A DNA stretch of 64,000 bases from Apostichopus japonicus (lineage: Eukaryota; Echinodermata; Holothuroidea; Aspidochirotida; Stichopodidae): assembly GCF_037975245.1 (NCBI RefSeq), contig NC_092574.1:8308213-8372212 (forward strand), given 5' to 3'. The notes below the pieces were generated by a model. It made no database searches and was not told the DNA's origin. It saw nothing but the letters and a program-made list of their open reading frames with translations. Shown here piece by piece: positions 1-17,996 of this stretch (the first letter of the stretch is position 1; each line of letters begins with the position of its first letter). The position numbers were made by a program, and so were the translations under genes.

Positions 1-3000
1 AAATGACAATCCTAATTAGAAAATATGAGAAGGAAGCAAATATGTTTTGAAAAGTTGACAAAGCGGAAGAAACTTCACCCTGATTAGATAATTAACAGAA
101 ATCGGCAAAGATGGTTTACGCCCGTCCTTAAGTCTCGCCGCCTGTCTACGTCAATTTATTATATACAGACACACGAGACTGCATGGGTGTCTGTAAAGTT
201 AATTAATATCTTCCTCAAGGTCACACTTTAGTCTCTATAGTATTACGTCTAATATGTATATGAAATTCCCGTGTATGGGTGGGTCTGCTACAAACTTCGA
301 GCTTTGCTACAAACTGAGAGCTCAGGCCGTGTTTTGGCGGGCTTTCTTTGCGGAAAGAATGGACGATATATAGACGTGCAAGTTGTAACATGGAGCTTGT
401 AGGACACGTTTCCACGTGGGTGTTGTCATGTATAAGTGTCGTTATATTATCAAAGAGGTCAGATCAACTTAGGGCACTGAACTATGGTATCGGCAGTTTA
501 TATGATATACCTATCGCACTTATAGGCCTCAATTCGAAGCGGCCTCACCCAACACCATTTAATTTATTTTTCTTAGTTTTAAGATTGTATGGCAAGCTGG
601 ACCGACAGGGAGGCAGGCTAACCAGTATACCCACTATCTCAAAGCGATACACATTGAACTAGATTTCCGCACACGATGTCGTAGAAGGTCGTTTTGTGGA
701 GATTTTGTTTCAAAACTATGTAACAACCATTATCCGCAACAAAGCGACCAAAGTTTGAGTAAATATGTTCCTGCATTCCAGAGGAAGATGGTTTTTCCCG
801 TATAAACGTGACAGATTGTACTCCGTTTAACTTCAGTACTTCCTTGTTATATAAAACTGGCTATTAGTAAAATAATCACGAATTACATACATTGGTTTGT
901 CCTGCCACACTGAGAAAGTGTTATAATATTCCCATAAACTTGATTCCCCATATACCAGCCATCGCAGCGAGCATCAGACATTTGGTGACAAAACTTTTGG
1001 GCCATATATTTCTATTATTATTAATTTTTTCTTTAGTCCGCCGAAATGGGATGAATTTTGTAAAGAAAAGATTTTCAGGTTTGCCCTTCCCTGCCATCGC
1101 GACAATGATCTTTGTGTTTGCGTTTACTCTGTCGACCCCGAGGAAAAATAAGACTCTGAGCAGGGAGAGAGACAGCCAGGCATCTCATTCATTTGTGTTG
1201 AAAGCAATACTATACTTCGTTCTCGTCGAATCGATGTAGCTAATAATTAGGACTACAACCTCTTCTTGTGCACATAACCCCATCTGACATATATGAGAGT
1301 TCTATTCTTCCACACATCAGTCCTATAGCCAAGTTTAAGATCCACTCGGGGTCTATTGTACAAACAACAGGACAATCACATTTCATTTTAACTATACAGT
1401 GTTCATTGTCTTGAAATCTTTACAAGATTGGAATCGGTTTCGACGAACATCAGAAGTAAATGGGCCCTTTTTTTTTACATAATACACCACCTTCATCTGC
1501 AGGTATAATTCTCAGATCAATAATTTTACCTTCACACACTTTTCCAAGTTTGTTTTCATTCAGTCCGTATTTCTGGGAAGATGTATGTTCGAAGCTTTCC
1601 ACTAAATCAATGAGTTGCTTGTGAGAACTATTTGCGCGAGTAAACAAGTCCTTCGCTTGTACAATATTTAATTGGAAGTGAACCACACACACCAGGTCAA
1701 TAGAAGTCTGAATACGAGTATCCCAACTTTGCATAAATGAGATCGTTACGTTGGCAAACAACTTCCTTTTTCCAAGGAGTAGTAAGGTTATCAAATGGCC
1801 GGAATTACGATGTCAAAGCGCGCGATCGGTATGTATGCGAAGTAGTGCATAAACAACAAATTGAATTAAAGGTGCAGCTGGGTGCTCTTAATTATACAAT
1901 ATAGGTATACCTATAGTTACAGCCAACGCTTACAACATTCACTGAAAAGGTCTTTTTCGTAACAAGGTTATTCATTTGTTTGTGTTTGGCTTCCTATATG
2001 TTCATTTGAAAGATATATTCAGGGGGAACAATTACCTTCATACTTTGACTCTTTCTCAGTATGGTTCGGTAATTGGCCATCCAACGTATACAGCTACTTC
2101 AACGACAATAACAAACTCTGTCCGATTTTCTTGTACAGATAAAAAAGCTAAGTTTTGTAAAATCAGCTATGAAGCTGTATTTGAGGGGGTTGGGGGGGGG
2201 GGGCTACCCAGGATAATGTTTATAAGTGCGGACTGTGCTATAGGGATATTAAACATATATGAAGTAATACAACAAGCTATATGCGCACCAAGCGAACGTA
2301 GTATAGGTAACAATGTCGGAAGATATTGCGCGTGGCGTAAGGAGGGGAATTATAGTTGGGGGCGTAACTGCGCTTTTTTGTTCCTGTTTATAGGCACATT
2401 CTCTACATGATTAATAACAATAGAATGTCAATTTGTGCTCGGTTATTAAAATGAGGGAGGTAATTGTTTACTGAAAAACATAAAAAATAAAATGAAACAT
2501 CCCACGCGAGTATATATTCATACGAGAGGTATAAAACCCGTATATTTTGTGTGTGTATATTAACGAGGGCAATACATATAAATTGTTCCAATAACGGTGA
2601 ATAAAATACTTTGAACAGTGACCGCGATACATAAGAAATACTATCCGTAAGCGATACGTCCGAGTCACATCACCGAGTCACAATACATCATAAACACGGA
2701 TAAACTTTAACCCATCACATTAATGATCTCCTTTAGAACTTAGGTTACAACATTAATGTCTACTATCGCGATGTTCTACTATTCATTCGATTTTGTTTTG
2801 TTTTTTTGCACCTCCTAAAACGAGTTACAAACATGTCAATTGTACACATATTCCCTACGCTGATAACATAAGACCTGAACAAAGCTCTACCCTATCCCAT
2901 CCCTGCAAATTTGTTACAAACTATATGATTCCTTGTGGTTCGAGGGCATTAGCCTTTCATTCATTTAACTGAAAACAAAGGTAAGTTCGGTTAACGAATT

Positions 3001-3726
3001 AGAAACAAAAGAATACATTCTGGCTGATAATTATGTATTATAAGTTTATGAATAAACAGCATATAACTTTATGAATATCAAGCGCCATCATGGTATCATT
3101 TATGTGCTACAGATGGGTGATGATATCATATTATTTATTGTTTCTTTCACGTCTGCAATATAACGTTATACATCTACTTTGTCGTCACTTTATCAGCTAA
3201 TCGAGACAAAGAGGAATTTAAAAAAAAAAGTTACTTCCTTTCGACTTTTGGCCCGCTTTTCATTTCCACAAGAAAGTTTGATTTATTTTGAAACAGCCAT
3301 TGTTTGCCAACACCTCTTCGTTTTGAATTATTAATGTTTACTTGATATGTAAACAGTAGGGTCGTGTTCTCCGATGCTACGTATACGCCGCGATGTTACA
3401 AATTTCCGCTCTTTTATTTTTTCTTCTTTTTTTATAAGCTCTTTTAAAACCTGATACTTCCACGTATCCGACGATGAATGATAAGAGAATATGTCAGCCT
3501 GGAATTTACCTCCATGGCATGCCAGCTAGGCCTTTATAGCGGGACTTATTTGAGTTCGTTCAGATATAATCTAAACCTTTAAAGCGCATTGCCACATCTT
3601 ACTCGTATTCCGTTTAAGTATACTCGGTACTCGATTAGGATGAGTACCATTCGAGTACCTTATCTAGCAACAGGGAGTATCATTTTTTATTTATACCTCT
3701 TTGGCATTCCATGTAGTATTTCTCTT
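1..3726. other. Intergenic or intronic DNA, no gene recognised
   Basis: AT-rich DNA in both strands with only short open frames that lack recognisable domains or a consistent codon pattern. The longest minus-strand frame (1450-1794, 114 codons) is not low-complexity and could be an isolated exon or a decayed transposon fragment, but I recognise no family in it. A 12-G homopolymer lies at 2192-2203. Nothing else supportable is seen. Confidence 0.5.
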
Positions 3727-3960
3727 CAATAGTGCTAATCATAAATATGCCTCAATATCTCAGTATGGTACATCATACACGTAGTATTCTACATACTAAT
3801 TACTAACCTACCATCTAGCCTATACCGCAAATTTGTTATTCCAATAGTGCTAATCATAACTGTACCTCAATACGACAGTATAGTACATCATACATGTATA
3901 TAGTATTCTACATACTAATTACTAACCTACCACCTAGCCTATACCGCAAATTTGTTATTC
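3727..3960. repeat. Two-copy tandem duplication, period 115 bp
   Basis: The segment starting CAATAGTGCTAATCATAA at 3727 recurs at 3842. Both copies run through CATACTAATTACTAACCTAC to CCGCAAATTTGTTATT. The copies differ by a few substitutions and a small insertion (TGTATA in the second), so the duplication is not brand new. Confidence 0.9.
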
Positions 3961-4339
3961 TGAAAGCAGCACTTTCGTGGTGATATTGAGACATTCTGAA
4001 TTTGGCGAAGAAGGTAACGAGATCCGAGTAGTTTCCTCAAATTCAATTGTTATATACCATTTGCTTACACGAATGTCAAGTAGCAGACAACATCGTAAGG
4101 TTCTTGTGTACACTGAGTAAGTCAAATAAGGCATTCGAAAAATAGTCGCATATATACTAAAAATGGGATTCCCAAATGCGTCGAACACTAGTACTCGGGT
4201 ACCAGAAAGCAATATTTGGACTATGTTGTTTAGCATCATAAGTATAGGGTACTCGGAGTGCTTAAAGCTGATTAAAGTACTCACTTTAACACTAATGCAA
4301 GAATCACGTTGAGTAATTGTGGAATAATGATGACGTAGT

Positions 4340-5105
4340 TGTGGGTAAGACTGCTTGGGTCCTTCTGATGCTGTGGCGGACTTGTGGCTGAGAGTGGGTA
4401 TGTCATGATGAACTAATTATGGGATTGTTAGTGGGAGTAGGATGTAAATTATTATCTGATGAGAGTGGGATATTAATTATGATATTGTGGATGATAGTGG
4501 GTTACTCATGATGAACGCATTATGGGATTATTAGTGGGAGTATAGGATGTATATGATTATCTGATGAGAGTGGGATATTGATAGTGGTATTGTGGGTGAG
4601 AGTGGGACTTTGATGATTCTCGTACGATGTTTTAGGTGAGAGTGGGTTTCTCGTTATATACCCCCGTAAGATTGTTGGTGAGGATATCGGATAGCTATAT
4701 ATGGTCAGACGAGATTGTAGGATATACCGTGCTCTGTCTAGAAAGTGAGGGTTAGAGAGGGTTACTCCTGAAGCTCTCATTGGCTTATGGATGACACTGG
4801 GACTTATCTTTGATGGTCTGGTGACATTGTGGGATATCAATCGTGATCCAATGAGACTGTCACGTGAGAGTGGGATGTTAAAGATTTACTCGCAGGACAT
4901 GGTGAGAGTGGGGATTACTCTTAATTACTTTACTATTTTTATCTTTGAAATAGCCTGACGAGATTGTGACATAAATTATGATCTAATGAAATTTTTAGGA
5001 GTGGGTTATACCCTTAATACAATCACGGGATATCGGGATGTTCTGATGGGATTGTGGGAGATATATGGGGCATTCAGATTGTGGGTGAGAGTGGGGTGAG
5101 GGGGG
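4340..5105. repeat. Degenerate minisatellite rich in GTGAGAGTGGG
   Basis: The words GATGAGAGTGGG or GTGAGAGTGGG, followed by ATAT/TTACTC and ATGATGA stretches, recur at irregular 40-110 bp spacing (for example near 4389, 4461, 4565, 4601, 4640, 4865, 4901 and 5084). The best-conserved pair covers about 4440-4600. Unit boundaries are blurred, as in an old, decaying minisatellite. Minus-strand frames through it (such as 4520-4840) are best explained by the repeat, not by coding. Confidence 0.7.
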
Positions 5106-8100
5106 GCACATCGATGATCATCTATCGATTATATGTGTGAGAATGATATACATTCGTGCATGATGATCTATACGGTATATAGCCATTAATAGTATGCATG
5201 GGTTAGTTACGCATGTCTTAAAAAAATTACGCGTATACATATGCATGTGTGATTCATCAAAACTGAAACTAAGCTTCAATGAACTCATAGTTTATTTTTT
5301 AGTTTATAACTCCATAAATTTTCGATTGAATGGTCTTATGTTCTTCTATGTGTAGTAGGAAACAGGTCTAATGTATAAATCAATGTATATATATACGATG
5401 TACGAGACTATTTGGCAAATTGCCAATTATCTTGAGTGAGTTTTAACATTGACATACTGCCGACTGGAGCACGTTATAATCGACAGCAGGAGTCTTCCGT
5501 TTCGATTCCGGTGAAACAAGACAACAGAGACTGGTGTAAATATTTGTCCAAATTAGTGTCGTAAGTACTCATCAAAGAACTAAATGTATACAGAGGAACT
5601 AATTCAGGGTAATAAATGGATCTAGGGTCTTTCTGGAGTCTATCAGCTACTCAACTTGGTAGACTGTGCCATATAACAAACAAATATATAGTCTTCGTCA
5701 GTTGCAACGACTCTTGAAGCTTTCCCTGTGATGTCTTAATGACAAGCCATACTGATAACAAACGCTGTATATTTACGGTGACGACAAAATGGACTATAAA
5801 ACTGTAGTTGCTATCGTTAAATTTATGATAAATTTCTTCGAACGTGAAAGCTAGTGCATGAATATTGCGTTATCTTTCTATCATGCAAGAATGCACGGTT
5901 TAATGTATACATTGATATAGGTTAAACAAAAATCAGCGTCGATCGCTAAGAAAGAGCCGGTTGTATTTACCTGCAATAGAAGGTTTAAAATGGGTAATTG
6001 GTATCACTTGCCTTGCTCTCTAAACACTATCCCCTTCCCCTACCCCACACTCACTCGACATCACACCCTCACTCATACTAATATGTACTTGACCCCCTCC
6101 GTGAACTAACTAACAGTAATTAACATCTGTGAATATTTTATAATAGTTCATTTTTGGATAGTAGAGAAAAATGAGCTTCGTTGTTTGTGAATGCTGGCTT
6201 TCAATTTTTGCTTGGTTTGTTGTTATTATTATTATTGTTAATTCTTAATTTTATTTTTGTTTGTTGTTTTCGTGTGGCTGTGGTTTAAGTTTTCAAACAG
6301 ACAATTTTCACTTTAGTAATTTACCCTTCAGAAGAGCTATTGCATCTGATGCTCATTTTTTTTTTTAAAGACTTCTTAAATTTATGTACAGAAATACAAC
6401 ATCTCGTGTATAGATGTAGCAGGACGTTTCTTTTCACTCCTTTAATACATCCACTTCTGAAGCTCCCCACTTTGCCTTTCTTTTCCCGTTAACTTGAGCC
6501 CTTGCTTGGTCCCTCGTTTGCCCGCGGGGGACCCTTCGAGCAAACACGATTACACCCAATGTCGTTTGTTTTTGATAAACTCTAAGAACGTACAAGATAA
6601 GACCGGAAATGTCTTATCCCTGGAGATTAAAGTGTGTTGGTTGTATAGGTCTTCAACAATAGCGCATCAGCTGTTGACAAAGGATAGTCCATTTGTTGAA
6701 GGGGGATTTGTTTTGAGATGACAATGCTGATAGGTTCGTTTCATGGGTTAGTGTTTGACGAAAGTATTTGAAAGATTTAAAAACTGTTGGTTCCCTATTT
6801 ACCTGTTATTGCTCTTTTGTACCAGGGTGAGAAAGGTAACAAATGGTGCAATTAATTTACTGATACGCACTTCAAAGTTTCTTCTAGAAACTTGTCTAGA
6901 TGGAATAAGAAGAAGGAAAAAAAAAAAAAAACCAAAGGTGAGTGCTGCAGCGACCGTCAAAGATTACCCAAACAGTAGCTGTCGTTTAAGAATGTCGGTC
7001 GTGACTCAGAAGTGGGTCACGTTAGAAATGTCGGTGGGTCGCGAGATTTATCGAAAATTTATTGAAAAGTTTTCGGTGGAGCTTCCCGACGCAGATCGAT
7101 TCTGTTACTTTTTTATCAACAAGTCCTTAGATCAAGTTATATCATATTCATTCTGATTAAAGATTCTAAGGGGTGTGGGGTTTGTTGGTCGTGGCTCAGT
7201 TATAATGGGAGATCCTTAATCGTGCGTTTAAAAGTATGCGGACCGCTGCTACATGGGACCCCCCCCCCCTAATCTCAAAATTGAAATACCTAATGTGTCA
7301 ATGTAGTCAACTAATTATTACTTCAAACCACAAATCGTATTACATCCTTGCACTTCAGAAGGATGAACTTTGCCAAGATGACCATTATTTTATTTTTAAT
7401 ATTTGTAGACCATATTTATATTTCATTTTATTGGGAAATAGTTTAACAATTTATCGCACATTGGTTATGTTTAACAAAGTGATAAAACATAACGGAAACA
7501 TTAACTAACTCGATAGATAATTGCACGTAGGCCAATATAGGATATGAAATATTTTATATGTGTATATTATACATGTATAGAGAAATTAAATTGAGAATAT
7601 AAGCCTATAGCACGTTAAGGAAAGATTATTGTTGATGGTTGTCGTCTGTCATATATTCTTTGACATATAATTCGTGATACTGTGCTGGATAGACCGTCGT
7701 CATGACGATATGGTAAACAATTCCAACTGAAGGGGACTGTGGTGAGGGTGTGTATCAATTCGATAAAAAATAACGTTTTTTTTATAGCTTTGTACATGTC
7801 TCTTTCTTGAATTACGTTTCTTTAAAAAGGAATCCTGATACAGATTTCACTGTTTGACCCTTGAACTTATCATGTCTAATGTAATGATATGTATTGCAGA
7901 ATTGTGCTTTATAAGTAATAAATGATAAAAAACAAAATGTGCGCGCAGAGCCTGTGGAACGAGACATGTCTGCGCTTGGGGGGGGGGGGGGGGTAATGGG
8001 GTTTGCTCGATAGAGAAATGATCATTGGTTAAATTGAGAACTAGATATTTTCCTAATCCACCCCTCCACCGAGAGCATAGCAATGGCTTCTTATATAGAT

Positions 8101-8223
8101 CCGATGTAACTCCAGAAAGCCATAGAAATGTAGTTCGTTGCATAATTAAATCATCAGTCATCAATTGAAAGAAGTATGCATTCCTTCACCTAGTTTATAG
8201 GTCTACCCTGACCAGATGGATGG
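5106..8223. other. Intergenic or intronic DNA with homopolymer tracts
   Basis: No gene recognised. It contains an 11-C run at 7259-7269 and a 16-G run at 7978-7993. The stretch at about 6990-7270 has wording reminiscent of hAT-type element ends (GTCGTGACTCAGAAGTGGGTC near 6998, GGTCGTGGCTCAG near 7187), but no matching terminal repeats or target duplication were found, so no element is called. Confidence 0.4.
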
Positions 8224-13508
<5,285 letters not shown>

Positions 13509-13510
13509 AA

Positions 13511-13646
13511 AGAGGGAGAGGGGGAAGAGAGGAGAGGGGGAAGAGGGGAGAGGGGGAAGAGGGGAGAGGGGGAAGAGGGGAGAGGGGGAAGAGGGGAGAG
13601 GGGGGAAAGGGGAGAGGGGGGAGAGGGGGAAGAGGGGAAAGGGGGT
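13511..13646. repeat. Homopurine minisatellite, GGGGAAGAGGGGAGAG units
   Basis: About 135 bases of almost pure A/G on the + strand, built from a roughly 16-bp unit repeated about eight times with small variants. The region is purine-only and partly mirror-symmetric, the composition known to favour triplex (H-DNA) structure. The Pro/Ser/Leu-rich minus-strand frame 13503-13772 is a by-product. Confidence 0.92.
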
Positions 13647-16600
13647 TGGTTGAGACGTCATATTATATATGCTTATTTCAATCCTTTTGTCAAGAACGTT
13701 GTCAAGAAAATATAATCTTACATCCAGAATCGGTTCCCTGATATTTATTGATTGCACAAAACACAGACACACATACGCACATAAAGACTCATATGAGGAA
13801 GCAAGAAAAAAAAATGTTGTGCTAATGAACGTATGTAAAGTAATCTTGTCATCACTAAAGAAAAAAGGAAAAGAAAAAAGAACTTGCTTTATGTATTTCT
13901 AGAGTATAATTCTACCGTGTATAAAAGTCAAGCTACCTAAATTTGCAAATTGTGCAGTGGTCAATGTTCACAGCCATATACAGTAGAGAAATTTCATTGA
14001 GCAACGACGTATAAATAAAGGGCATACCTTTCATTCTATATGCATATAATTAGTTCCTCGTTCGCAATACTTTAACCATTTGTTGTGACTTTCAACAGGC
14101 GCTTGCTTTGATGATGTATAATGAAAGGTGACGGTTTGTTGTGTGCGGTTCGCGATGGCTCTTTCATTCAGTCACGCGACTTGTATGTACATTGACTGAG
14201 GAATTTGCTCGACAATATGCTTTTCACTTGCATGGTTTAACGATTGAAGTACTATCGTGATGCTAATACGTTCTATTGATACTTAACCTAGCGAATATAG
14301 TACAAAGAAACATCAGATAGCATATCGCAATAAAATGCCAATTGATGAAATCCAATCACCACCCCACTTAGAGTTTTGTTTCCTTCCTCAAAATTAAGCT
14401 AATGATATTTGATTCCATTCTCATCATTTCGTCGCTGCAGACTCTCTTTATACTTCAGTCAGAAAACCTCTTGGAAGTTCACTTTAAGTTCAATCATATT
14501 TAAATGAATGTTGAATAGATAAATGAAATGAAGTACACTGCTTTCGGTATTCAGATCTTTTAAAGAGAGAGGGAAAAAACGGGAAAATGTAACAAAGTAG
14601 TCTAACGATTGAAGAATTGCTTCGTGACGTCTGTATATCTTTTGATAAGAACTGTGAACTCATCAAACTTATATCGTTTATTTATCAAGATAGCTATTCA
14701 ATCAACTTCAGTTTTTTTTGTTACATTGACCGTTTATACTACTATGTAGTGGTTTGCATTAGAGTGGACGTTTAATGGGCCTGAATAAGGGACAGTCTAC
14801 ATTATGTACGCTGTGACACATATTATTAGACATTATAATGCCAGCAAGAACTTCTTCCAGTCATTCCAATGTTCTAACTAACTTGTTTGTGTACAGCTTA
14901 TTATGAATAGCAGGCCTTTTACAGTACGGTTTTTTTGTTTTGTCCTGCCCTATAACGATCAGCGCGCGGCGTTTGGTATGTTACAATCGCTTGGACTTCA
15001 AAACCAATGAGAATTTACTTGCATATGATGTAGCCTATATATATATACCGCGTGGTTGCGTCATACCTATGCTAACAGACGCACTAATTCCACAAATATC
15101 GCGGTATACCAACCGTAGATTACGTGAAGTTTGGCCTGTTAGTGTTACCTTAATTGATAATCTATTTTAAGAACAGGTTTTAATACCGCTGCTGCCGTGT
15201 CGAATTGATTGATTGACATGGTACAATATTTGGTTAAGACAATATGTCAAAGTTCTTTATCACGAAACCTCGTCTGTATATCTGTTTGCAGCCTGACGTA
15301 CATATATACATGTATATATATAAATGTATACTACTACTACTACTACCACACAGTAGTCGTACCGCGTGTGGCAAGCTATATTTACAGTGTTACGTTGGCC
15401 GATCCTACGAGCGGTATGCAAAGCTGCAACACGAATTACTTTGTGTAAGGCTCAATTCTGTAAGTGCATTATTTCTCTCTCTCTCTCTCTATATATATAT
15501 ACACTCACTCGTTTGTACTAAATGTACTGTGTTTGTGAATAGACGCTCTCTTGAATAATTTTGTTTGGATGGAGAGGAAACTAACACTTTGGGCATGAAA
15601 GGTTCCGTTGACAATAAGATCAAATTTGCTGCAATTTCCTCTTTTAACTCTCTCTGGCTTAACGCATTTTTTCTCTTTCTCCGTCTCTCTCGCTTATTGC
15701 TAGCTATCAATCGATTGAGGGTAATTATTTACGTCAGTTTTCCTTTTTTGTAAAGAAAACAAAAATCGAGGTTTAGCTTAATAAGATCTATTTCGTAATG
15801 AACGAAACTAATGGACACCCGTCATTATTTTAGCCTGAACTATAGTGCTGGGCCTATAATATTGCGTACTTGCTGTACATACTAAAGTAAAGCGTTTGTT
15901 TGAAAATTTCATTAATTATTGTAAAGACTAGCTCATACATTGCCCTCACAATACTGCGAAGGAACTGAAAGAGAGGTGGAGAGAGAAAACTGCTTTGGTT
16001 CATGTTTGGTTTTATGTCGCACAGCAATGTCCATGTACCGCTTTACATATGTGTACAAAGTTTGTGTACTATGAACACTTTGTTGTAAATCGATTGCATA
16101 TTGATCGATTGCCTATTGCTCTTGAACACGCAAAGGGGACGAATTCCAGTACTGACAAAGGACGTTGGCGTTCGCAAGTATGAGGAGGGTGGGGGTGGTG
16201 AGGGAGACGTGATAAGGAGATGCCACACAGAGCGCATAATTTCAGCAATGTTCACCCGACATGTATTCGTGAAGTCCTGCCAGTAGGCCTATATTTGATG
16301 TGAACTTGAGTGAGTTATTGTTTTACTCACTAGGGAAACTGTCCAGTTTGTCAATATAAAAGCGGTGCATCAGGCGACCTATATACCTACGGGAGGTTAC
16401 GGTTATGAGGTCTTGCTCACAACCAGCTGGGTTTTACATCTGTGCGATCTGTGCAACGCAGCCCACACCGCACTGAAGATATTGTAAATATGTTCAGTGT
16501 TTTATTTAGTTTTTGGAAACAAGAAGCGTGTGTACATGCATGCGTTTTATAAGCATGTACTTTGCATAAGGGGGGGGGGGGGGTGGTATACTACTGACAC

Positions 16601-17918
16601 GCGTATAAAATGACACCCCGACTTGGGAAACGCTTTTGTATAATAAGCCGTTGGCCGTGCGTGATACTGTGGAGCCGTCCATGCATGCATGCGATAAATT
16701 CAGCGCCTTGGGTTTTTTTTAGTTTTTTTTTCTGGGAATACCCCACCAGTACCGGTATAAGTATTCAAATGTGCTGTCAAAAGTCTACGCTTGTACATTA
16801 GGCAAAGAGGCGTTCCCAATGACCATTATATACCTCATTTTGTCATTCGGGGGAATACGTAATAACGACAAGTTTTGTTTAAGTATGCAGAGATTTTTTG
16901 ACTACTGTAAGTTGCTAGCAAACGACAGTGGGTTAAGATTTGGACACTGTTTTGGTGTGCTCCGTGAGAGTTTGATATAACGTTCATATGCTCCTCTCCC
17001 CGCACATCATCTCGATGAAACTAAAGCCTCTAGATACATAAACTCCGCGGGGACCTTCTTCCCTTGACCTTAGTTACATATATTACGACACAATGTTTTG
17101 GAAATAATTTTAGCCTCTGTGATCTGAAATGGTAAGGCACTATAGAGCGGATGACGTTAGGCTGCAAAAATAACAGAACTATTGCTGGTGTTCCTGGTAG
17201 TAGTAAAACTTGTAACTATCGAGGAATGGTTTCACCGTGTTCTATAATCACTATGAATATCGTGTGACGTGTTTACAAGCTTGTTACCGTCATAAATAAA
17301 TGATTGTAGGTGGAACAGTCTCGCGGGACTATGTCAGTCTGTCTGTGTCAAGTTGAAAACGCAATGCGATTAATCACATCGCCACAGCTTTATAGGGGAA
17401 AACGAAACATTTACTTTTTCGGGAATTTATAGCTATAGGTGGTTCACCCGGGCGTTATCTTCTTCATTATCCCCTTTAGCCACCCGTGTATTATTCTACA
17501 AATACGAGCGCTATATGAACAGAAACCAAAGATTTTATACCCATTGTTTAACTTTTGGGGCGTTGCAACGCCGCCCACTCGACCAGCACGTTCGTTATTA
17601 CCTCATCGTGTTAAGTGCGTTACTGTGATATCATAGAACTGTGAAAAGCAGCCACACGGAAGGAATAAGCCATTTTACGACTCCTTATTGCACATGCGCA
17701 AAGCTAAATCACATTTATAGACTAACGAGTACTGCGTCTCTACCTTCATTGTTAGTAGGCCTACGCGGTTCGATAAACCGTTCGTAATTGCAAGAAATAG
17801 CAGGGTTAAAAATGCTTTGAAATTCTCCGCATGTCCTTGTCGGATTAAGGAAGTGAAGCAACTCGCTGAACTTGTCAGGCATGCGCAGCTTGCCTTCAAT
17901 CGGTACATTCACGCTATC

Positions 17919-17920
<2 letters not shown>
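13647..17920. other. Intergenic or intronic DNA with small microsatellites
   Basis: No gene recognised. It contains a short (TAC)n at 15327-15347, a compound (TC)n(AT)n at 15473-15501, a 14-G run at 16570-16583, and a doubled CGATTG-TATTG motif near 16090-16115. Open frames here are short and without recognisable motifs. Confidence 0.5.

Positions 17921-17993
<73 letters not shown>
17921..17993. repeat. (TA)n dinucleotide microsatellite
   Basis: About 36 uninterrupted TA units between CTATCATG and TTCAAGTTGC. The alternating Ile-Tyr frames on both strands are repeat artefacts. Confidence 0.98.

Positions 17994-17996
<3 letters not shown>

Noticed and set aside
4440-4600. Hammerhead-like CTGATGA boxes in the minisatellite
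   Set aside because: No GAAA box at a suitable distance and no stem II.
5470-5525. Possible tRNA-like B box (TTTCGATTCCGG)
   Set aside because: No matching A box, acceptor stem or cloverleaf could be built.
6950-7260. hAT-type remnant
   Set aside because: Suggestive wording only; no paired terminal repeats or target duplication.
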